A stretch of DNA of 64,000 nucleotides from Lytechinus pictus. Its lineage: Eukaryota; Echinodermata; Echinoidea; Temnopleuroida; Toxopneustidae. The notes under the pieces are model-generated. The model had not been told where the DNA came from and searched no databases. It saw nothing but the letters and a program-made list of their open reading frames with translations. Every line of letters begins with the position of its first letter. Position 1 is the stretch's first letter. The DNA is taken from contig NC_087245.1 in NCBI RefSeq assembly GCF_037042905.1, positions 29,762,001-29,826,000 on the forward strand. Direction: 5' to 3'. The position numbers were made by a program, and so were the translations under genes. Shown piece by piece: positions 1 to 11,679 of this stretch.

Positions 1-118
1 GGTGCCCCATTTTCGAGACAGGGATTTAAGCATGTACTTTCCAGACAACCACCAATATACAATCAGACGAACATCATTTCCACCATTCACATTTGGGGTA
101 TTTTTGAAGGGGCACACA

Positions 119-280
119 CTGTAAAAAATGAAGTGCTAATTTAGCACTTACAGTGCTTGTTTAGTGACTGCACTGCGAGTGCTGATTTTCTAGTTTAAAT
201 TTAAATAGAAAATCAGCACTCGTAGTGCAGTCACTAGACAAGCACTGTATAGTGCTAAATTAGCACTTCATTTTTTACAG
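119..280. repeat. Near-perfect 162-bp palindrome (hairpin MITE-like)
   Basis: Outer ends CTGTAAAAAATGAAGTGC and GCACTTCATTTTTTACAG are exact inverted copies. The arms of about 75 bp are nearly identical and flank a short AT spacer near 197-209. There is no ORF inside. It looks like a small fold-back element; the superfamily cannot be told. Confidence 0.85.
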
Positions 281-1261
281 TACACTTCGTAACCAATTTA
301 TATATTTTTAACTTATAAATTTGTGTTTCTGTCACTACAAATGGTTATTCAATATTTTACATCAACTAGTTAATAATCTACTATAACAATAAATGTCTTA
401 TCAGCAAATGTATAACAAGATCAGTGTGAATATTATATAAGTCACGGTGAAAGTAATAAAAGGAAAACAAACAAATACGGCACCTAATTTTCGCAGCGAG
501 CTTCTGGTAAAAATACTGTTCATACCTCAATAGAATGCAGTGCACACTAAAGGTATTAAACTCGATATCAAACACAAATCTCGGCAAAACGATCGAGCAA
601 CATAATCTCCTCAATAATGAGGCCGCTTGCTTAATATATTTCACTCAGCATGGGGTAGCACCCCCCCCCCAAAAAAAAACAAAAAAAAACATGGTCAACA
701 CATTGAGGGATGGAGAGGGAGTGGGGGGGGGGGGGGCTCTCATATTTGTTAATAATACTTTTTGTGCACAAGTCCCCATAAAATAGATAGATAGATAGGT
801 AAAGAAAGAGAGAGAGAGAGTGTGTGTGTGTGTGTGTGAGAGAGAGAAAGAGAGAGGGAGAGGGGGGGGGCATAAAAAGAAAGAAGGATAGAGAGACAGA
901 CAGTAACCGCCCCCCCCCCGAAAAATGTTGGAAAATAAATGAGCATGCAGAGAGATGCGATGGGGCAGGAGATCAATGTAAACTGTAAACAATATTGAAG
1001 AAGTTCTAAACATTGCAACCGAAAAATAAAACGTTTCTGTCTCGTCGTTATAACAACTGTTGGATTTCAAAGCACACAGATTCTAATTTGATTGGATTTT
1101 AACCGTTGCATACGTACAAAATTATTAGTGACAGATCTTATTATTATCGTTTGTTCTGTGTATTGTATTGTGATATCTTTACACAGACGTGAGAAAATGG
1201 CAAAATCGGAAACTAATAATTGTTTTTGAGAGTAGCAGTAAGGAGGAAAATAATAAGCACG
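281..1261. other. Spacer with low-complexity block, no gene seen
   Basis: AT-rich spacer. From about 655 to 920 it holds C10, A9, G14, GATA, GT, GA, G9 and C9 runs. The short reading frames crossing these runs are made of simple repeat and are not believable genes. Confidence 0.6.
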
Positions 1262-1325
1262 TGGTTTTTATCATGGTTTAGAGCAGAGACGGGTTTTTAT
1301 CATGGTTTAGAGCAGAGACGGGTTT
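1262..1325. repeat. Two-copy 30-bp tandem duplication
   Basis: The segment starting GGTTTTTATCATGG and ending GAGACG occurs twice head to tail without mismatch. No function is apparent. Confidence 0.75.
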
Positions 1326-3040
1326 TTGTCAAAAATTGAAACGTTAATAGTTTACAGTCCTTCGCGTTGGTCTGATTTTTTTTTATACTCATTTGGATTT
1401 GAACTTGGGAGGGGATAGAAACAGGTCGGTAAGGGGGATTTGCTGGCAAACTCTTCCAATTCTGTTTTACTCCGGGGTTTTACTTTATCCTATCCTTCTA
1501 ACTGTAGGCAATTTTATAATAAGCTATTTTCAGAAAGGGGTCAGCATTATGATTAGCGGATAATGGATTATTGTCATTGCCAAAAAAGTAGTTTAATTGA
1601 TGAGACGATGTAAACAGTATCGTTATTTCATTTTTTTATTATTTAGTTTTTCAAAAAAACATTTTAAATTCTCAAGTATTTTATTCAAAAAATGTGTATG
1701 ATATATCTCCCTTGTAACGGAATTAGTTGCATCAATGAATATATCATTCCATTTCTTTCATTCTTGGTGGACAAAATTTAATTTCTTATAATAAGTTCAT
1801 TAATTGCACATTCTTGAAAACATAGAACTGTTTCACCGAAATAATACAAAGCTTTAAAATGTGATAACTTTGTTATTGCTTGTGAGATATTGTTGGAATT
1901 TTCAGTGTTTTGTTTGTCTGATTTAAATTTATCTGTTTAAATCATATTATTTTCAGCCATGAGTACCACTTTAATTTAGTTACGGACTGACTGAAATTTG
2001 GGTTTGATATAATCAGACCAGGGAAGTTGGAATTATAATGTCTTGATCAAACAATACGACTATATGGATATGGACAAATTTGATTGCCTTTCTCCGTTAT
2101 TGTGGAAACATTTAAGGACCTCAATACATCTGTCATGAAGCATTGCTAGAAGATTCTTGCCCCTAATTTCAAATAATGCTTTCCATCTTTCACCGTGGGA
2201 TCATTCGATATCACTGCGAAGTTTTCAATTCCAGAAGAGAGGAATGACTGTGAACGAAAATAGAACACGGCTTATGATATACCCAACGTGACTTTGGCCC
2301 GTATTCTAACTCGAGTTTAGTTTAACAATGGATAGCCAATAGTGACAGAAATCTATGACAGTATATAGGTTCAATTTACCAGCTCTTTTCTCACTAGAAT
2401 AATTCATAATTGTCTGAGAAAAATAACTAAAAATCAGGGGAATGGACAACGTAACAATCGCGATGTTAACCAAATTTTGACATTTTCATCGCCCCATGAT
2501 AAGTTCAGCAGAGAGTTATAGGCCTACCATGGCCTATAGATTAAACTAGACTGCAAAATACTGGCCTTTTTAACTGTATATTCCACTTTTATGGGTTATA
2601 CATATAGGTATACCGCTTATATAAAATATGGCAAATGTGAAATTTCACGGTTCATGACTCTCAATTATTTGTTTTACCATGATGAATCGAATGCGTTTAT
2701 GCACCACATAGGTTTTCAGTTATACATTTGGAAGCAGAGAGGTGTTTTCCTCCCTTTTGTTTGATGATCATACATGTACAGTAAATATTTGTATTACAAA
2801 CCTATTTTTTAGCATGGCAATAGTAAAAACTATTGCCCTGCTGAAATCATGCCTATCGGTACATAAGATACATGTATAAGATAATATTATTTTCGTTGAC
2901 GTGCAACCCCATGAGAAGGATTTTTTTTCTTTTTTACATGCATGTCTTCTAACCAAAATCTTCCAGTTTTGCCTCTGGAAAACAAAGACAAATGCAAGAC
3001 AAGACAGACGCTGAGCTGCAGACAATTCTCATGGGCACGA
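1326..3040. other. Spacer with a decayed MITE-like stretch
   Basis: No gene is supported. About 1690-1915 resembles the right part of the TTAA-flanked element at 60009-60594 (shared phrases such as TTTCACCGAAATAATACAAA), so it is probably an old partial copy. The remainder is unassigned AT-rich DNA. Confidence 0.4.
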
Positions 3041-3054
3041 ACGGTGAGCGTCCT

Positions 3055-3123
3055 GTTGCCATGGAAACGCCGGCTCTCGTCAGCTCGCAGCAGCAAAAAG
3101 GCATCGCTCAAAGTCTATAAAAG
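3055..3123 (+). promoter_or_regulatory. Candidate promoter: RFX X-box plus TATA-like box
   Basis: GTTGCCATGGAAAC at 3055-3068 matches the imperfect-palindromic X-box bound by RFX factors, which control ciliary genes. A CTATAAAAGA TATA-like box follows about 45 bp downstream at 3114-3123. No convincing coding exon follows, and the next 700 bp are purine-rich. The spacing suggests a plus-strand promoter, but this is motif evidence only. Confidence 0.25.
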
Positions 3124-3129
3124 AAGAAA

Positions 3130-3790
3130 CGAGATGAGACGATTTATTTTACCTTCTTTGTTTTTGCTTATGCAAGTGATTATTTTGTCATTGCCATATC
3201 GATGATGATGATATAATACCCAAGGGCAGAAGTCAGCGACAAATCTTGGATTATAGGCGAGAGTTCACGTTTTAATGAGGGAAAAGTGAAGAGAAAAGAA
3301 CGGATGATAGGTATTTACGAGAAGGTATGGAGAGAACTTGAAAGTGAAGGACAAGAAGATAAGGATGGATGGAGAAAACAGAATGCAAGAAGGATGAGGG
3401 AGATAAGGAGGAGGAGAATAAGATAAAAAGAAAGAAAAAGAAGAAGAAGTAAGGGCGTAGAGAGTGAGGGCGGAGGCGGGAAAAGTAGATTGAAGTTTAT
3501 CAGTTGATAGAATAACATTTTGATATATAGGTCGGGTGCCTTTTTATTATACTCCCTGCATTTATGATTTCGGTTGGCATGGAAACATTACTCTGGCTCC
3601 TGCATGGGCGCTACGCTGGAGGGGGAGGGGGCTGGTTCGTCCCTGAAATATTACAACAAAAATCAAATATGCTAAAGTACATGCAATAAATGGCTGGTCA
3701 TTATTGGTCCTCCAACGATATTTTCATGGGGATCTTTTCTTCGTATCGTTTGCTTGTCAAATTTCACCACTCCCCGAATTGTCATTTGGC
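3130..3790. other. Purine-rich spacer
   Basis: About 3265-3480 is a long GA-rich tract on the plus strand. No gene or structured RNA is recognised. Confidence 0.5.
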
Positions 3791-3791
3791 C

Positions 3792-3960
3792 AGTGGCGGA
3801 TCCAGGGGAGGGATGGGCGCCCTGGATGACCCATCAATGCAATTTTTTTGGGGGGAGGGGTGGGTCGGATTTCTTGCCAACGAGAAATTTTGTCGAAAAT
3901 TATTTTGAAAAAAAGAGAAAAGCTTTTGCCGCGCCTTATGAACTCCTGGAGCGCCACCAA
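3792..3960. mobile_element. hAT-like element end (fragment)
   Basis: Starts with CAGTGGCGGATCCAGGGG, which resembles the ends of hAT-type DNA transposons and the complete element at 4857-6035. A G-rich tract and AT-rich DNA follow. No matching right end is clear, so the boundary at 3960 is approximate and the copy may be truncated. Confidence 0.4.
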
Positions 3961-4079
3961 GTATCATTGTAAAATAAACTGGGTGCGTTATGTTTAATTC
4001 CTAGCATTATGTCAAAAACATGAATATAATTATTTCGTTTTTTGGAATATAATCTGCTGATAACTAATTGTAAAATATA

Positions 4080-4545
4080 GAATGAATGTTCGTTCGGTCT
4101 GGAAGGAATGCTTTGCCCATTGGAAGGGTAAATTGCCAACTCGTCCAATCATCACATGGTCTACTTTCAGTAAGTCTAATGCCATTCCATCCATCAACAT
4201 TTCGTCTAACATTGATTTCATTTGGCCCAATAACCATTTGGTCCAATCATCACTTCGTCTAATCACCATTTTGTCTACGACCATTTCGTCTCCTATAACC
4301 AGTTGGTCTTATATCCATTTCATTTTTATTCATTTTGCAGAATTAACATTTAGTCCAATTAGACCGAATGGTATATGGACTAAATGGGTATTGGACCAAC
4401 TGATTATTAGTCGAAATGGTGAGTGCAATAATTGGTGATTAGACCATGTGGATAGTGGACGAACTGATGGTAGACCAAATAAAAGTAGACGAGTTGGCAA
4501 TTGGACGAATTGGCATTAGACGAATTGGAAATAAACCAATGGAAG
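4080..4545. repeat. Degenerate 12-15 bp 'phrase' repeat folding back on itself
   Basis: Short units of the form ATTTGGTCCAAT or ATTTCGTCTAAT follow one another with spacers of a few bases. After about 4340 they run as the reverse complement (ATTAGACGAATTGG type), so the block can fold on itself. Related blocks lie at 9040-9370 and 53045-53240. The ORFs through it are by-products of the repeat. Confidence 0.7.
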
Positions 4546-4689
4546 GGTGTAGCACTGATATCCCCTCTATAGGGGGGGGGGGGGGTAGCGGGAAATAGCA
4601 GCGGACGGATCTTTTCTTTTTAAGATTAGACTCGAGTATTTTCTGCATTTATGGTAACTCCCGTAGGAACTCGGCAGGACAGCATTTTT

Positions 4690-6100
4690 GCTGGTAAACG
4701 CCAAGCTGGTATATAACCAATTACCTAGGAAACATTTTACGTCTAGGTTAATCCGTCATAGTGGCTGACCTTATAGACGACATATATTACTCTCGGGCCT
4801 TTTTATCAAAGTAGAGACAATGGCACAGCAGGGATTCGAACTCACAACCTTGCGATCAGTGGCGTAACTACGGGGGGGGGGCATGGGGGGCACGTGACCC
4901 CCCAATCGGCTGGCAAAAAAAAAAAGCAAAAAAAAAAAAAAAAAAAAAAAACGGGGAAAAGGAGAAAAAGAGGGAGAAAGGAAGCGAAACGTAGTATTGA
5001 AAGAGGAAATTATTGTTCATTAAAATGTTATATTATATTATGTTATGTTATATTACATAAGATGCATTTTTTTCATAAATTTATGAAACATTATTTGCTC
5101 AGGGCCTATGTCTTCATTGTTCCTGGTGCTCGCATAGACTGTTTAACGAGATATATAATTCTGTAAAACCTCCCGTTTTCAAATCAATATACACCAATTA
5201 TATTTCCTCGCAATTCGAGTTTTTATGGAGTGACATTTGCTTCTTTTTCATGACTACTTAAAATGATTGCCCTGGCTATTTTAAGGTCTTAATATAAAAC
5301 ATTTCCTGTCCGTGCTAACGTTTGCATTAGTTTGGTGAGATGTATGCTCTTCATGAATTCCTTAAAATATCAATTGTTCTGATCTGAATATCAAAACTTT
5401 TCAGCTCGCGCTTCGCGCTCGCATTATTTGGTTAGTGAAATACGTAAGGGCTTAGTGAATTTCTACAAACAAGCCTTAGAATGCCCCTCTTCAGGTCTAA
5501 ATTTCAAAAATTTTCAGCTCGCGCTTCGCGCTCGCAGTATTTGATTAGTGAGATGCGTATGATAATCGTGATTACAATGACTATAAAAAGCGCTTCACGT
5601 GTTCAGATGTAATTCTAACAAAATCACCAAAGGTTGGCACTAGCATTAGATGACTTTGCTTAGATATTTATACTCTAAATGGATTCCTAAAATATAGTCC
5701 TTAAAATGTCACTGTTTGTGGTCAATATATACAAAAATTTCAGCTCGCGCTTCGCGCTTGCATTGTTTGTTTAGCGAGACAGATCATGATTACAGAAAAT
5801 TTGATTATAATGTCCTTTTTTAGGTCTGAAAATCAAAAAATTTTAGCTTACGCTTCGCGCTCGCATTATTTGATCAGTAAGATACATATCCGTTTAATGG
5901 CACTGCATGTCCTTAAAATATCTCTAGTAGGTCAGTATACCTGGCAACTGAGCGCGCTTCGCGCGCTCCCTAAGTGACTCGAAATTTTTGCTGGTGCCCC
6001 CCCCCCCCAATGCCGTGACCCACGGTACGCCACTGCTTGCGATTATGAGTCCAATGCTCTAACCACTGGACCACACGACCCGTTTGAAGATCTGAGCCCC
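4690..6100 (-). mobile_element. tRNA-derived SINE, split by a later insertion
   Basis: Read on the minus strand, the tRNA-like head has an A box (GGTCCAGTGGTTAGAGC, about 6055-6075) and a B box (GAGTTCGAATCCC, about 4832-4844). The head is continuous only when 4857-6035 is removed, leaving one copy of CTTGCGAT. The SINE therefore was already present when the hAT-like element jumped in. The left boundary (near 4690) is approximate. Confidence 0.7.
4857..6035. mobile_element. Non-autonomous hAT-like element, 1179 bp, with 8-bp target duplication
   Basis: Ends are CAGTGGCGTAAC on the left and GGTACGCCACTG on the right, imperfect inverted repeats typical of hAT transposons. They are flanked by exact 8-bp copies of CTTGCGAT (4849-4856 and 6036-6043). 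G and C runs lie just inside both ends. The interior encodes no transposase and carries five or more copies of a motif like GCTCGCGCTTCGCGCTCGCA (near 5405, 5517, 5742, 5848, 5950). It must have moved using a transposase from elsewhere. Confidence 0.8.
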
Positions 6101-6184
6101 GTAACACAAAGCTTAAGAATAGCAAATAATTATTAATGGTTGAAAGAACACAATTAAATGCGTGTAACATTGATCTTCATCTAG

Positions 6185-6330
6185 TTTCCTTCAGCAAGGA
6201 ATTCATCCACAGTGTGCTGCACTCGACCCAGGTGAGGTAAATGGGTACCGGCAGGAAGTAATTCCTCAAAAAGCTGTGTGCACACACCTGAATAGGTAGC
6301 CTCGCTTAGCCGGGGTAATAATAATAATAG
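6185..6330 (+). mobile_element. SINE body fragment
   Basis: From TTTCCTTCAGCAAG through AGCCGGGGTAATAATAATAA it matches the body and tail of the complete SINE at 19088-19365. The tRNA-like head is missing. Confidence 0.7.
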
Positions 6331-6461
6331 CAGGGCCCGGTGGAAGAACAGTTTTCGGAACTGAAGTGGCTACCCTGGGTAAATATATCGTTATTATTAT
6401 TATTGATTGGTCACACCATTTTGCGATTGATCGCTAGTCTTTGTGTTACGGAGCACTGGAA

Positions 6462-6463
<2 letters not shown>

Positions 6464-6526
<63 letters not shown>
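6464..6526. repeat. (TA)n microsatellite
   Basis: About 30 uninterrupted TA dinucleotides. Confidence 0.95.
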
Positions 6527-6528
<2 letters not shown>

Positions 6529-7160
6529 ATTAAAAATAAAAGTGACCAAGGAATCGGGGCTGTGATTTAACCCCTAAACTTAAAAAAAAGAGTACATGAA
6601 TACTTAAAAAGTTACACAGTGAATTTTTGTATGGTCAGCTCCCCCCCCCCCCCCTCTTTAAAAACCATTCGGCAGTCCCTGTCACAGCAGTGAGTTGCAC
6701 CAGACTACCCACCGCCATATAATTGGCTTACCTCCAATTCGTCAACGTTAGAAATAATGTTGATGTTTCAAGTCTCTACCCGATTTAAGTGTTGTTTGTC
6801 TTCGTGACATTATCCCATGTACTCATTAGCAGTACAATCTATCGCTCCCGATTCCGCCATTGACATCTTCCACTAAAGGTGTCGTATTCACACGTTTCAT
6901 TCAATTTGCTCAGACTGATGATGTGTAATTTCGCAAGTCTTGTGCGAAAAGCAAATAGTATCAATGACGTCTTTGATCGTCTCCAAATAAATTTGCGTCG
7001 CACTAGACAGAATTTTGAGAGGACCCCCCCCCCCCCGAACTATTAATATTAACTCTTTATTTCCGTAACATTAGCTGTGTTTGACAGATAGGCCTACTTT
7101 AAAGTATAGTCTCTGGAAATTCAGGTTTTTTTTTGCACACAAAGCTATTGAAGTTATTGG
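6527..7160. other. Spacer, nothing recognised
   Basis: Unique-looking AT-rich DNA with C16 and C15 homopolymers near 6640 and 7025. No gene is supported. Confidence 0.5.
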
Positions 7161-7168
7161 AATACATG

Positions 7169-7492
7169 CACTAGCGTACCTATACGGGATCTGCCCCCCC
7201 TGACGAGCCACAACCCATGCAAAGGACGTATCCCTGCCCCCCCCTGACGAGCTTGAAGACCTTTATTGCCCCCCCTGACGAGCTTGAAGACCTTTTTTTT
7301 TTTTTTTTTTTTTGCTTGTCAAATTTTTTGGCGGACGGTTTTGCCCCCCCCCCCCTGTGGAAAATCCTAGGTACGCCACTGAATCATGGACCTGGCCACG
7401 GAGGATTAACTATTGTTACTGGGGGTGCTGTAACAATGCTCAGCACCCCCAGTAACAATAGACTAATCCTCCGTGGATAGGTCCCTGCACTG
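7169..7492. mobile_element. hAT-like element with a nested palindrome, 8-bp target duplication
   Basis: Left end CACTAGCGTACCTA and an internal GTACGCCACTG (ending at 7381) look like hAT termini. A 96-bp hairpin follows (7388-7483, arms carrying CCACGGAGGATTA and CTATTGTTACTGGGGGTGCTG). The whole block is flanked by exact AATACATG copies at 7161-7168 and 7493-7500. An altered copy (AATCATGG) sits before the hairpin, suggesting that the hairpin arrived in or beside the element's right end. Confidence 0.6.
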
Positions 7493-7529
7493 AATACATG
7501 TATGTAAGAACAAGAAAATAAGAATAATA

Positions 7530-7815
7530 AAACGACTGTTTTCGACTCGCGTACTGCCGCCGTAAAGCAAATGCGACTGAGGTATTATACCTCGGTCACA
7601 TTTCCTTTACGGCGGCCGTACGGCGAGTCGAAAACAGCCTAGTCGTTTTATCAAATTTAATTCAAGCCACCTATATGTAGCTGGTACAAAAACAATGTTA
7701 AAACGGCTGTTTTCGACTCGCCGTACGGCCGCCGTAGAGCAAATGTGACCGAGGTATCAGAGGTTTGAATAAAAATGAACGAAACTGCCGTTTTAGACTC
7801 GCCGTACGTGTCGGA
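7530..7815. repeat. Inverted-repeat element with GGCGGCCGTACGGCGAG core
   Basis: The arms at 7530-7590 and about 7591-7651 are inverted copies (AACGACTGTTTTCGACTCG and its complement, around CCGCCGTAAAG). Half copies follow at 7698-7762 and 7786-7810. A complete relative lies at 50155-50278. Confidence 0.7.
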
Positions 7816-8550
7816 AGCAGAAAACCACAGCAGAAAATGCTGAGACCTACACCAATGAGGGCGCTGTACTAGAAACAGTTCAATTCAGGAAATAAGTTTT
7901 CGAAATAATTATATGCTTAAGTATTGAATAGGTTTTAAATCGTTGTAATTCTATTCAGTTGAATAATCAAATGATTGTGTGATTCAACAAAAGATTACAT
8001 ATAACCCATCATATGTGGAAATTTTTAATATGATTTTGATGAAAAAAAATCAGAAGAAAGTTTCCATGTGGACTTTGTGGAACTATGTATACGAGAAAAT
8101 ACATTTGTAAATAAGTGTCTGAAATCTATCCACCAACCCTCACGAATATCTGTAATAATTTTCTAGTAAAATTCATATCTTACTTCCAGGAAAAAGGTGA
8201 GTCGCCATTTGTACAGAAGCGAATATAATACAGCCAAACAAAAGGGAAACTTGGTAATACATCTAAGTTGGAACAGACTGATGCCATTTTTAGAATTCAT
8301 GTATTCAGACATTATAGACCCATGCATTTGTGTTTCTACTGTGTATGTGTGTTTTTTTTTTTTTTTTTTTTTTTGGGGGGGGCGTTGCTCTTTAAACTGC
8401 GGGTGAACAGGGCATTAAGATCAGGCACCAGTCCCCGTAGATATATTTCTAAGTGCTGTTTAATGTAATTTCATTATTATTATTATTAGTTATTTATTGT
8501 AAAGCACTTTGATCATATTTTGGTTAACTTGAAGCGCTATACAAGTACCT
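7816..8550. other. Spacer, nothing recognised
   Basis: AT-rich DNA with a T22 plus G8 run near 8352-8381. Short frames only. Confidence 0.5.
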
Positions 8551-8710
8551 GGGGGGCCGTTTCATAAAGTTATTCGTAAGTTAAGAGCGACTGGTGATCT
8601 TTTCTTACGCGCTAAACCGTCGCCAATGAATATACCATTTACCACAAGATAGGATCACCAGTCGTTCTTAAAGTCGCTCTTAACTTACGAACAGCTTTAT
8701 GAAACACCCA
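8551..8710. mobile_element. Palindromic MITE, GTTTCATAAAG-ended
   Basis: Ends GGGGGGCCGTTTCATAAAG and CTTTATGAAACACCC are inverted. Inner arms contain TTAAGAGCGACTGGTGATC and its inverted counterpart. A possible ACCT duplication flanks it. A second copy is at 45887-46073. Confidence 0.8.
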
Positions 8711-8715
8711 CCTGT

Positions 8716-8753
8716 TATGTATGTATGTATATATATATATGTATGTATGTATG
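8716..8753. repeat. (TATG)n/(TA)n microsatellite
   Basis: Alternating TATG and TA units. Confidence 0.9.
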
Positions 8754-8879
8754 CTCGATGTATGTGAGTGTATGTTGGGGACATGTGAAGTGGGGGTAAG
8801 GCGATGTAGAAGTGGTGTACTTTTTCTTTCTGAATTAAATAAGAGTAATGTATAGAGCTACACAATCCAAATCACTTTT

Positions 8880-8960
8880 TCATCCTCTTCTTTCTTCCTT
8901 TCCCCTTCCACTTTTCTATCCTTTTCTCTTTTTTTTTTTGGGGGGGGGGGGGGGGGGTGT
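8880..8960. repeat. Pyrimidine tract followed by a G17 run
   Basis: CT-rich 8880-8938 then a long G homopolymer. Copy number is probably polymorphic or an assembly weak point. Confidence 0.8.
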
Positions 8961-9039
8961 TACTACTTAAAAAATAATGTTGCCCTCTGCCCCTACCCCT
9001 GCAAGATAGGCGCCCTTGGGTCTAATAATACTTCATCTA

Positions 9040-9370
9040 CAATCAGTCCTTCTACCAATCATTTTGCCCAATTACTATTTATTAAAGTCATTTACCATTT
9101 TGTCTAATTTCCAGTTGGTTTAACACCCCTTATAAATAAGTCTATAAGGTTAAATGAACCAAATTTCAATTTGAAAAAGTAAAAAAAAGAAAAAGAAGAG
9201 TGGACAAATTGGAAATTACACCAACTGAGAATTAGAAAAGAGTGGGGATAAGACCAACCATATTGCACACAAAAGGCGATTCGACAAAAATGATAAGAGA
9301 CCAAAAATATCTGCCCATGTGGTGGGCCTATGTGATAAGGAGCTTGTAGAGTCTGTAGACCAAGTGAATT
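9040..9370. repeat. Second copy of the TTTGGTCTAAT-type phrase repeat
   Basis: Units such as CCAATCATTTTGCCCAAT and ATTTTGTCTAATTTCCAGT on the left and reverse-complement units (GACAAATTGGAAATTACACC) on the right repeat the fold-back layout of 4080-4545. Confidence 0.6.
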
Positions 9371-11095
9371 CAAATAAATGATGTATTTATCATTATTTTC
9401 AACAAAAAGTCTAAATGTATCTCAGAGCTGGAATCCCGCTTAGCGTCTTTCACCATCTCCACTGCCTTGTGAATGCTGAAATGGGATTACAATAGAAAAG
9501 ACGCTGAGGGGATCCTTGCTGAAAGATACCACTCAGACAGTGCCTATTAAAGATAAATGCCAGTTGTGGTAACGATTTCAAAATGAGTTCGTACAGAATC
9601 CAATGAAGTGACCACCAAAGTGTCTGTTTGTATAAATAAAAAATATGTGCCAAAGGATTCTGGAAGAAAATGTGTAATTGCTGAGAAATTAGCAAATAAG
9701 CATGGGATTCGGGTCAAGCGTCAGGCCGACATTCAAAGCAATATTACACTATCGCACGTGCGCTTATCTGTATTGGTGATCTTTAGTGTGAACATTCTTC
9801 AGCGTAGATTTCAAGATTTCACAAAGTTCAGGTTATGTAACTGTACCAGATCTAGATCCTCGGTGATATAGTGACAATTAAGCCGGGTTTTACTGACTTT
9901 CTCATGAAATCACTGTTTACTGCAACTACTTTCATTTATCTTTAATATATTTCTTTCATCTAATTATATATTTCTAATATCTGCATGCCAATTACCTACC
10001 AATATTTATCTTACATTAACAAACAAATACACAACATTCATGACATAAATTGCGCAGGATTCTGCTCTGTTTTTCAAAATTTACTTTTCAAATTCATAAT
10101 TTTACAGAAACAAAACTGTTGAGGTCACATTGATTATTGAACATACCAAGTAGTTGGATTTTTATACAAAAATGAGCAAAATAATAAGATACAAATACAT
10201 ACTAAGTATACATATAAAGTGATGACAACATAAACTTTTATATCCTGAAAGCACTTCTGTTCATCTCCAAGATTGTAGAACTCCACTATGAAGCTACATA
10301 TAAAGGACAAATGCCATAATTATCCACCATTATCATAGTGCTCAAAGTGATCTAGTTAGTTTCTACAACAGCTGCACATACATGTATAAAATTGAGGTGA
10401 CTTTTGCTTGGGTATCATTTGTAATTCATTCAACTAGGATGTACAGGCTTGGGATTTGGACGTACATGTAATCAACTTTGAAGGTTCATTCGAGTCCCTA
10501 CAACATGTACAATAACCCAGTTAATAATTACAATGATTATTCATATATTATTCAAATATGCTTGTGTTCAACCATATTTGGAATTTGGTAATGGGTCAAA
10601 TGAAAGCCAATTAGTTTTAGTGGACAATTAATTCAAGTTATTGACATATCTTAGGAGTCAGGTCATGCAGTGGATCCTTTAAGAGATAGATATCGCAGAT
10701 TTGTTAAAAATGAATGATTTACTGATAACTGCGTATATATGTCTAACGGAAAAAAAAAGAAAGGTCATTTGTGAAAACTTGCTCTAGTGGCTAGTTACAA
10801 AATGGCTTATTAATTGACACCCGCAAACATTGATCTACGCACTGCTACACAAACGTGAATCAATCAGCAATCACACAGATTGATTGTATGAAGATCAATT
10901 GCTAGACTTTGTGTGACAGGGCACAGATGTCAATAAAAATTGTACAATCAAACAGAATGAAGCAACTGTCACTATTGTGTTCCTGCATGGTTTCAAAAGT
11001 CTAGATCATGCTGAAAGACTGAATTTAAACTAATATTCATCTAGTCCACATAAATGTGTACAAATCCCTGCCAAAATTAGTAGAACATCATCCCT
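9371..11095. other. Spacer, nothing recognised
   Basis: AT-rich DNA. A plus-strand open frame of 87 codons at 9608-9871 has no recognisable domain or splice context. Confidence 0.5.
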
Positions 11096-11109
11096 TATTT
11101 AAATGACTT

Positions 11110-11670
11110 TCTTTTCTTTATCAGATGTTTCCGGCGAAGTAATTGGTTTGATAAACAAGTGGAACGCCTCTGGCAGTCTCGCCTGCATTACGCGAGTTGA
11201 TACAGTAGCAGTGCAGACTTTGAAAACACCTATTAAATAATTATTCACAAAAGAAAAGATAATAAAATGTCCAGTCACCCAAAATGGCCTTTGACCATAA
11301 CCATGTGATCTAAGACGTGTGCAAAACAATAATTCATACTTGATTACCCTATGTCTATGTTTCATGAACTAGATCCATAAACATTCTAAGTTATGACACC
11401 AATTCAACAAATACCTCTAACACGGCCAAAGTTCATGGACCTTAAAAGATCTTTGATCTTGGTCATGTGACCTGACACACACAGGATGTTCAGGATACAT
11501 GGTTGCTCTTACGTCCAAGTTTCATGAACTATGTCCATAACTCCATATAATTTTTAAGTTATGATGACACCTCAAAAACTTAACCTTGGTTAAGATTTCA
11601 ATGTTGACAACACCGCCGCCATCGGAAAAACGGCGCCTGTAGTCTCGCTCTGCTATGCAGGCGAGACAAA
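11110..11670. repeat. Short copy of the 'GACCTTGATCATGTGACCTG' repeat element
   Basis: Begins in CTCTGGCAGTCTCGCCTGCA and ends in CTATGCAGGCGAGAC, a terminal inverted repeat. Between them are about two units containing CATGTGACCTGACAC and TTTCATGAACTA, with a CGGAAAAACGGCGCCTGTAG motif near the right end. The longer relative is at 19490-20452. Confidence 0.7.
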
Positions 11671-11679
11671 AATCTTCAT

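Noticed and set aside
631-1070. Overlapping open frames on both strands
   Set aside because: They cross G, C, GT and GA runs; low-complexity artefacts.
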